Shown here one piece after another: positions 22,659 to 24,669 of a stretch of DNA of 24,669 bases. Below the pieces are notes generated by a model, which worked only from the letters and a program-made list of their open reading frames with translations, was not told the origin of the DNA and ran no database searches. Origin of the DNA: a virus. The position numbers and the translations under genes are program-made. The stretch spans positions 1 to 24,669 of IMG/VR virus record IMGVR_UViG_3300030103_001041; one strand, 5' to 3'. How positions within the stretch are numbered: the first letter of the stretch is position 1; each line of letters starts with the position of its first letter.

Positions 22659-22999
22659 CAATCCATCCACCCATCATTGTATACGGCATCAGGGAAAAAC
22701 TCTTTGATATATATCAATGCTTTACCTACAGACTTATATGCTGAAGTATTACCTTGCACCCATCCACATTGGACTACATTTATATCTTCAGCGATGCGCT
22801 TACCTTTGCGTATGTATGGGATAGAGATACCTTTACCGCCACAACAAGACCCTAGATCTTCTGACCCTTGCGCTTCCCAACAGTCAAACCAAATTTGTTT
22901 GGCGGTATCTATCTCAGCTTTTAGCATCTTCAAGTCGTCTTCTTGATATGCCATAACTTTATTGGGGTTTTTAGTATAATATTTAGGTGCCAACTTCAT
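22658..22999 (-). CDS. Hypothetical 113-aa protein with CCGGKG motif
   Basis: Not recognised. It is helical at first (DDLKMLKAEIDTAKQIWFDCW), then has EDLGSCCGGKGISIPYIRKG and a second part VVQCGWVQGNTSAYKSVGKALIYIKEFFPDA. Four cysteines (about positions 40, 52, 53 and 78) may be coincidental or may bind a metal. The ATG overlaps the stop of the helix-turn-helix gene (ATGA). It is the second gene of the long leftward operon, a common place for early genes of small, host-directed proteins. Confidence 0.7.
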   Translation of the reverse strand: MKLAPKYYTKNPNKVMAYQEDDLKMLKAEIDTAKQIWFDCWEAQGSEDLGSCCGGKGISIPYIRKGKRIAEDINVVQCGWVQGNTSAYKSVGKALIYIKEFFPDAVYNDGWMD

Positions 23000-23235
23000 T
23001 GTGCTACTTCCTCTCTCAGTGGTGCAAAATCTTCTCTATCTAAAACGTAATACTGTTTATAGTTAGTACGTCTAACCTTATCAATTTTAGTGACTGATAA
23101 TATCCTGTAACCCTTACGTCTAAGTTCTGACATAATTTTAGTTAGAGATAATATGTTGTAGCAAAATACTGCTTCTCTTGTAGATATGCTAGCTTTAGCT
23201 TTTAGGTGTGCTATCACCTTTCTTTCTTGTACCAT
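22996..23235 (-). CDS. Helix-turn-helix / winged-helix DNA-binding protein
   Basis: The protein has 79 residues. RKVIAHLKAKASISTREAVF (5-24) then NILSLTKIMSELRRKGYRIL (28-47) make the expected helix-turn-helix. The ISTREA and LRRKGYRI segments resemble small phage HTH domains of the HTH_39 type. A beta wing follows (SVTKIDKVRRTNYKQYYVLD). It probably binds DNA as a regulator. It is the first gene after the terminator and the 190 bp non-coding region, with an AAAGGAA site 7 bases ahead of the ATG, so it is well placed to control its own operon and perhaps the lysis-lysogeny choice. No larger CI-like repressor is seen in the window. Confidence 0.75.
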   Translation of the reverse strand: MVQERKVIAHLKAKASISTREAVFCYNILSLTKIMSELRRKGYRILSVTKIDKVRRTNYKQYYVLDREDFAPLREEVAQ

Positions 23236-23252
23236 TATATGATTCCTTTCTT

Positions 23253-23318
23253 ATTATAATGTACCCCTTTATGGCATACTTGAACTGATAATACAATAGC
23301 AGTTATTTTATTAAGCAA
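23253..23318 (-). promoter_or_regulatory. Candidate promoter of the 14 kb leftward operon
   Basis: The leftward strand carries TTGCTT (23313-23318) 19 bases ahead of TATTAT (23288-23293), a stretched sigma70-like pair. A perfect TATAAT also occurs at 23253-23258, but transcription from it would begin within the ribosome site of the first gene, so it fits less well. Because a terminator lies just upstream, some promoter must be in this stretch; which boxes are used is uncertain. Confidence 0.35.
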
Positions 23319-23376
23319 TTTATGCAGCCGTCCTGGATGACCGATGTATGACAGTACCAGGAAGTTTATAGCAAAT

Positions 23377-23406
23377 AAAAAAAGGGACACCCCGAGAAAT
23401 GTCCCT
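23377..23406 (-). terminator. Rho-independent terminator of the upstream leftward unit
   Basis: On the leftward strand AGGGACA (23406-23400) and TGTCCCT (23389-23383) form a 7 bp stem with a 10-base loop, directly followed by a run of seven T (23383-23377). It lies 22 bases after the stop of the 110-aa gene. On the other strand no T-run follows, so it acts leftward only. Confidence 0.85.
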
Positions 23407-23427
23407 CTAAATTTATGTAACTATATG

Positions 23428-23760
23428 CTATGCTATCATTTTTAAATCTCCCTCTATTGGATAATCACTTGGTTTTCCGTACCTAATTGAAACTGTACCA
23501 TCAACCCCTTCAAAAGCCTTCTTTTTAAATTTTAAATATTCCATCACACTGAACGCTTTTCCGTGATAGGTTCTGGAAAACTGCCCACAGTCACAATCCA
23601 TACCCTCCACCAAAAGTGCTAGCTTATTATTTTCAGTGCAATTTTCTAAACTAGCTTTTAAATTTGCGCGTTGCTCCAAAGGATCAACCTTATCTTTAAA
23701 AATATTGTAACCTGATACTTTTATCGTAATTTCTCTAAACTTTTTTCTGTTTAATTGCAT
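23428..23760 (-). CDS. Hypothetical 110-aa protein
   Basis: Not recognised. Residues 1-50 are mixed (ITIKVSGYNIFKDKVDPLEQ, then a helix RANLKASLENC). The central GMDCDCGQFSRTYH has a DCDCG cluster and His that might bind metal. The end is SIRYGKPSDYPIEGDLKMIA. It overlaps the 154-aa gene by 10 bp and is the last gene before the terminator. Three genes of unknown function in one short unit suggest early or accessory phage genes. Confidence 0.7.
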   Translation of the reverse strand: MQLNRKKFREITIKVSGYNIFKDKVDPLEQRANLKASLENCTENNKLALLVEGMDCDCGQFSRTYHGKAFSVMEYLKFKKKAFEGVDGTVSIRYGKPSDYPIEGDLKMIA

Positions 23761-24215
23761 TTTACACTTTCCATTAGATATGATACTTTTTTCTTGGGTC
23801 GTGCCATTGTTGGTTTGTATATGTAGTGGCTATTCCATTTACCTACATTAACACTCAAATAATATGCTGTATCAAAGTGGTCATACATTGCATCGCTCTT
23901 ATCGTACCATTTTGTACCCTTCATAGCTTTGAATAGAGCATCAAAAAACGCAATGCACTCTGGCTGATCTTTATAATACTTATGATAATGGTACTGATTG
24001 ACGTTACTATAATTTTCGCATCTACCTTGCCCAGTAAAAATTATTCCTTGGGTCAGATCATTATGGGGAAAAAAGTTTAATGCCCCTTCTTTTATGTTAA
24101 CGACTAAGGTTGCGTGGTTTCGTATTGAAATCGTACCTTTAACATTATGCTTATCTAGCACCGCTTTAATGTTTGGTGCTAGTTCTCTTTTATCGTCTTG
24201 GCTAATGTATGCCAT
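23751..24215 (-). CDS. Conserved phage hypothetical protein (MAYISQDDKRELAP-type), 154 aa
   Basis: The N-terminus MAYISQDDKRELAPNIKAVL followed by KGTISIRNHATLVVNIKEG, and later KWYDKSDAMYDHFDTAYYLS with VGKWNSHYIY, are patterns I recall from a conserved family in phage and some plasmid genomes. I know of no established function. The N-terminal half looks like a small alpha/beta domain and the C-terminal half contains several Tyr and His. It starts 1 bp after the preceding stop and overlaps the 110-aa gene. The assignment to a family is memory-based. Confidence 0.75.
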   Translation of the reverse strand: MAYISQDDKRELAPNIKAVLDKHNVKGTISIRNHATLVVNIKEGALNFFPHNDLTQGIIFTGQGRCENYSNVNQYHYHKYYKDQPECIAFFDALFKAMKGTKWYDKSDAMYDHFDTAYYLSVNVGKWNSHYIYKPTMARPKKKVSYLMESVKCN

Positions 24216-24216
24216 A

Positions 24217-24669
24217 TTATGCTACCTCTCTATCTTTTACCCATTGATCAAAACTTTTAGGTATACCCCCACTGCCTTTAATTTGTTTAGCTAAACCGTC
24301 TTTTATCTTTTTATATTCATCCGCAGTAAGATACTTTTGATACTCTTGCCCCTCTAAAGTTAGATCAGCATCTTTTTCTTGGAAATAATGTTTAACTGTA
24401 CCAATGTCGCACACATATTCTTTATTAGTTTTTTTATCGGTGATTACGTAAGGGCGTTTTCTAGCTCGTGGCTTATAACCAGTTAATTGATATGTCGGGT
24501 GTTTTGTGTCTGATGTAGACAATATAATTTGTTCATAAGATTCTAGCTGTTTCAGATGCTGTTCTAATGCTTTAACTTCTGGAGCTACAGCATTAGGTAA
24601 AGTAACCATAACTTTAAATGTGGCGGTATCGTCATTATAACTACAATTACCTACCTTAAATGTTAATCC
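24217..24669 (-). CDS. 5'-truncated hypothetical phage protein, runs in from outside the window
   Basis: An ATG at 24609 would give 130 residues, but the same frame stays open for the 20 codons from 24669 to 24610 and reads GLTFKVGNCSYNDDTATFKV. That stretch matches the start of a phage protein family I recall, with pattern TFKVG..Y....ATFK, then a helical middle and YQLTGYKPRARKRPYVITD. The Met at 24609 is therefore probably internal and the real start lies outside. The C-terminal 50 residues are helical and charged. Function unknown. It is the first visible gene of the upstream leftward unit. Confidence 0.7.
   Translation of the reverse strand, partial: GLTFKVGNCSYNDDTATFKVMVTLPNAVAPEVKALEQHLKQLESYEQIILSTSDTKHPTYQLTGYKPRARKRPYVITDKKTNKEYVCDIGTVKHYFQEKDADLTLEGQEYQKYLTADEYKKIKDGLAKQIKGSGGIPKSFDQWVKDREVA

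Larger units (their letters stand above)
23236..23427 (-). other. Non-coding regulatory region between two leftward operons
   Basis: This is the only gap above 100 bp in the window. It holds the terminator of the upstream unit (23377-23406), the likely promoter region of the downstream unit, and an inverted repeat TCCTGG/CCAGGA (23330-23335 and 23356-23361) with 20 bases between arms that contain ATGAC twice. No convincing small frame or tRNA is present. The region could also hold an operator or an att site, but nothing proves this. Confidence 0.7.

Noticed and set aside
22659-22670. GTG start giving four more residues to the 66-aa gene.
   Set aside because: The ATG at 22658 in a TGATG junction fits the operon's pattern better; GTG remains possible.
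23256-23300. A GTTCAAGT segment on the leftward strand resembling a tRNA T-loop, a possible tRNA or att core.
   Set aside because: The flanking bases do not pair as a T-stem, and no acceptor or anticodon arm can be drawn. It remains a weak match only.

Overview
The window is part of an AT-rich, tightly packed genome of a tailed marine phage. The DNA polymerase places it: it is a family A enzyme with 3'-5' exonuclease and polymerase domains separated by a DnaJ-like zinc module (two CxxC pairs, residues 298-326). From memory, that architecture marks the HMO-2011 (SAR116 phage) type of short-tailed virus. The T7-like replication and recombination set, a tyrosine integrase and a cobalamin-dependent ribonucleotide reductase fit that group. 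No host gene is visible.

Layout. Positions 1-9249 are read rightward: the end of an unknown gene, a small membrane/coiled-coil protein, then five genes that look like virion genes. These are an Ala/Gln-rich protein with strict 22- and 11-residue repeats, two small proteins, and two very large proteins (943 and 1124 aa) whose size and position suggest internal or ejection proteins. Positions 9246-24669 are read leftward. The two blocks meet tail to tail, with stop codons overlapping at 9246-9249 and no room for a terminator.

The leftward block has two transcription units. The upstream one (24669 to 23428) holds three unknown genes; the first runs in from outside the window, and the unit ends at a clear intrinsic terminator (23377-23406). 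After about 190 bp of non-coding DNA, the only substantial gap in the window, a second unit of about 14 kb begins. Its order is: helix-turn-helix protein, two small proteins, C5-cytosine methyltransferase, coiled-coil protein, four overlapping microgenes, integrase, primase, 71-aa protein, DnaB-type helicase, DNA polymerase, probable ssDNA-binding protein, RecB-like exonuclease, 65-aa protein, T7 endonuclease I-like resolvase, 120-aa protein, DUF3310 protein, 60-aa protein, adenine-type methyltransferase, class II ribonucleotide reductase, PD-(D/E)XK-like protein and a 99-aa protein. Almost every junction is a 1-20 bp overlap, so translation is probably coupled throughout.

How the genes fit together. 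Primase, helicase, polymerase and the putative SSB form the replisome. The exonuclease and resolvase process recombination intermediates and host DNA, the reductase supplies dNTPs, the methyltransferases may protect phage DNA, and the integrase implies a temperate option. The least explained part is 20727-21182, where four microgenes of 25-45 codons are chained by overlaps between a coiled-coil gene and the integrase: a coiled-coil peptide, a DnaJ-like zinc peptide and two membrane peptides. Family assignments come from motifs read by eye; no database search was possible.
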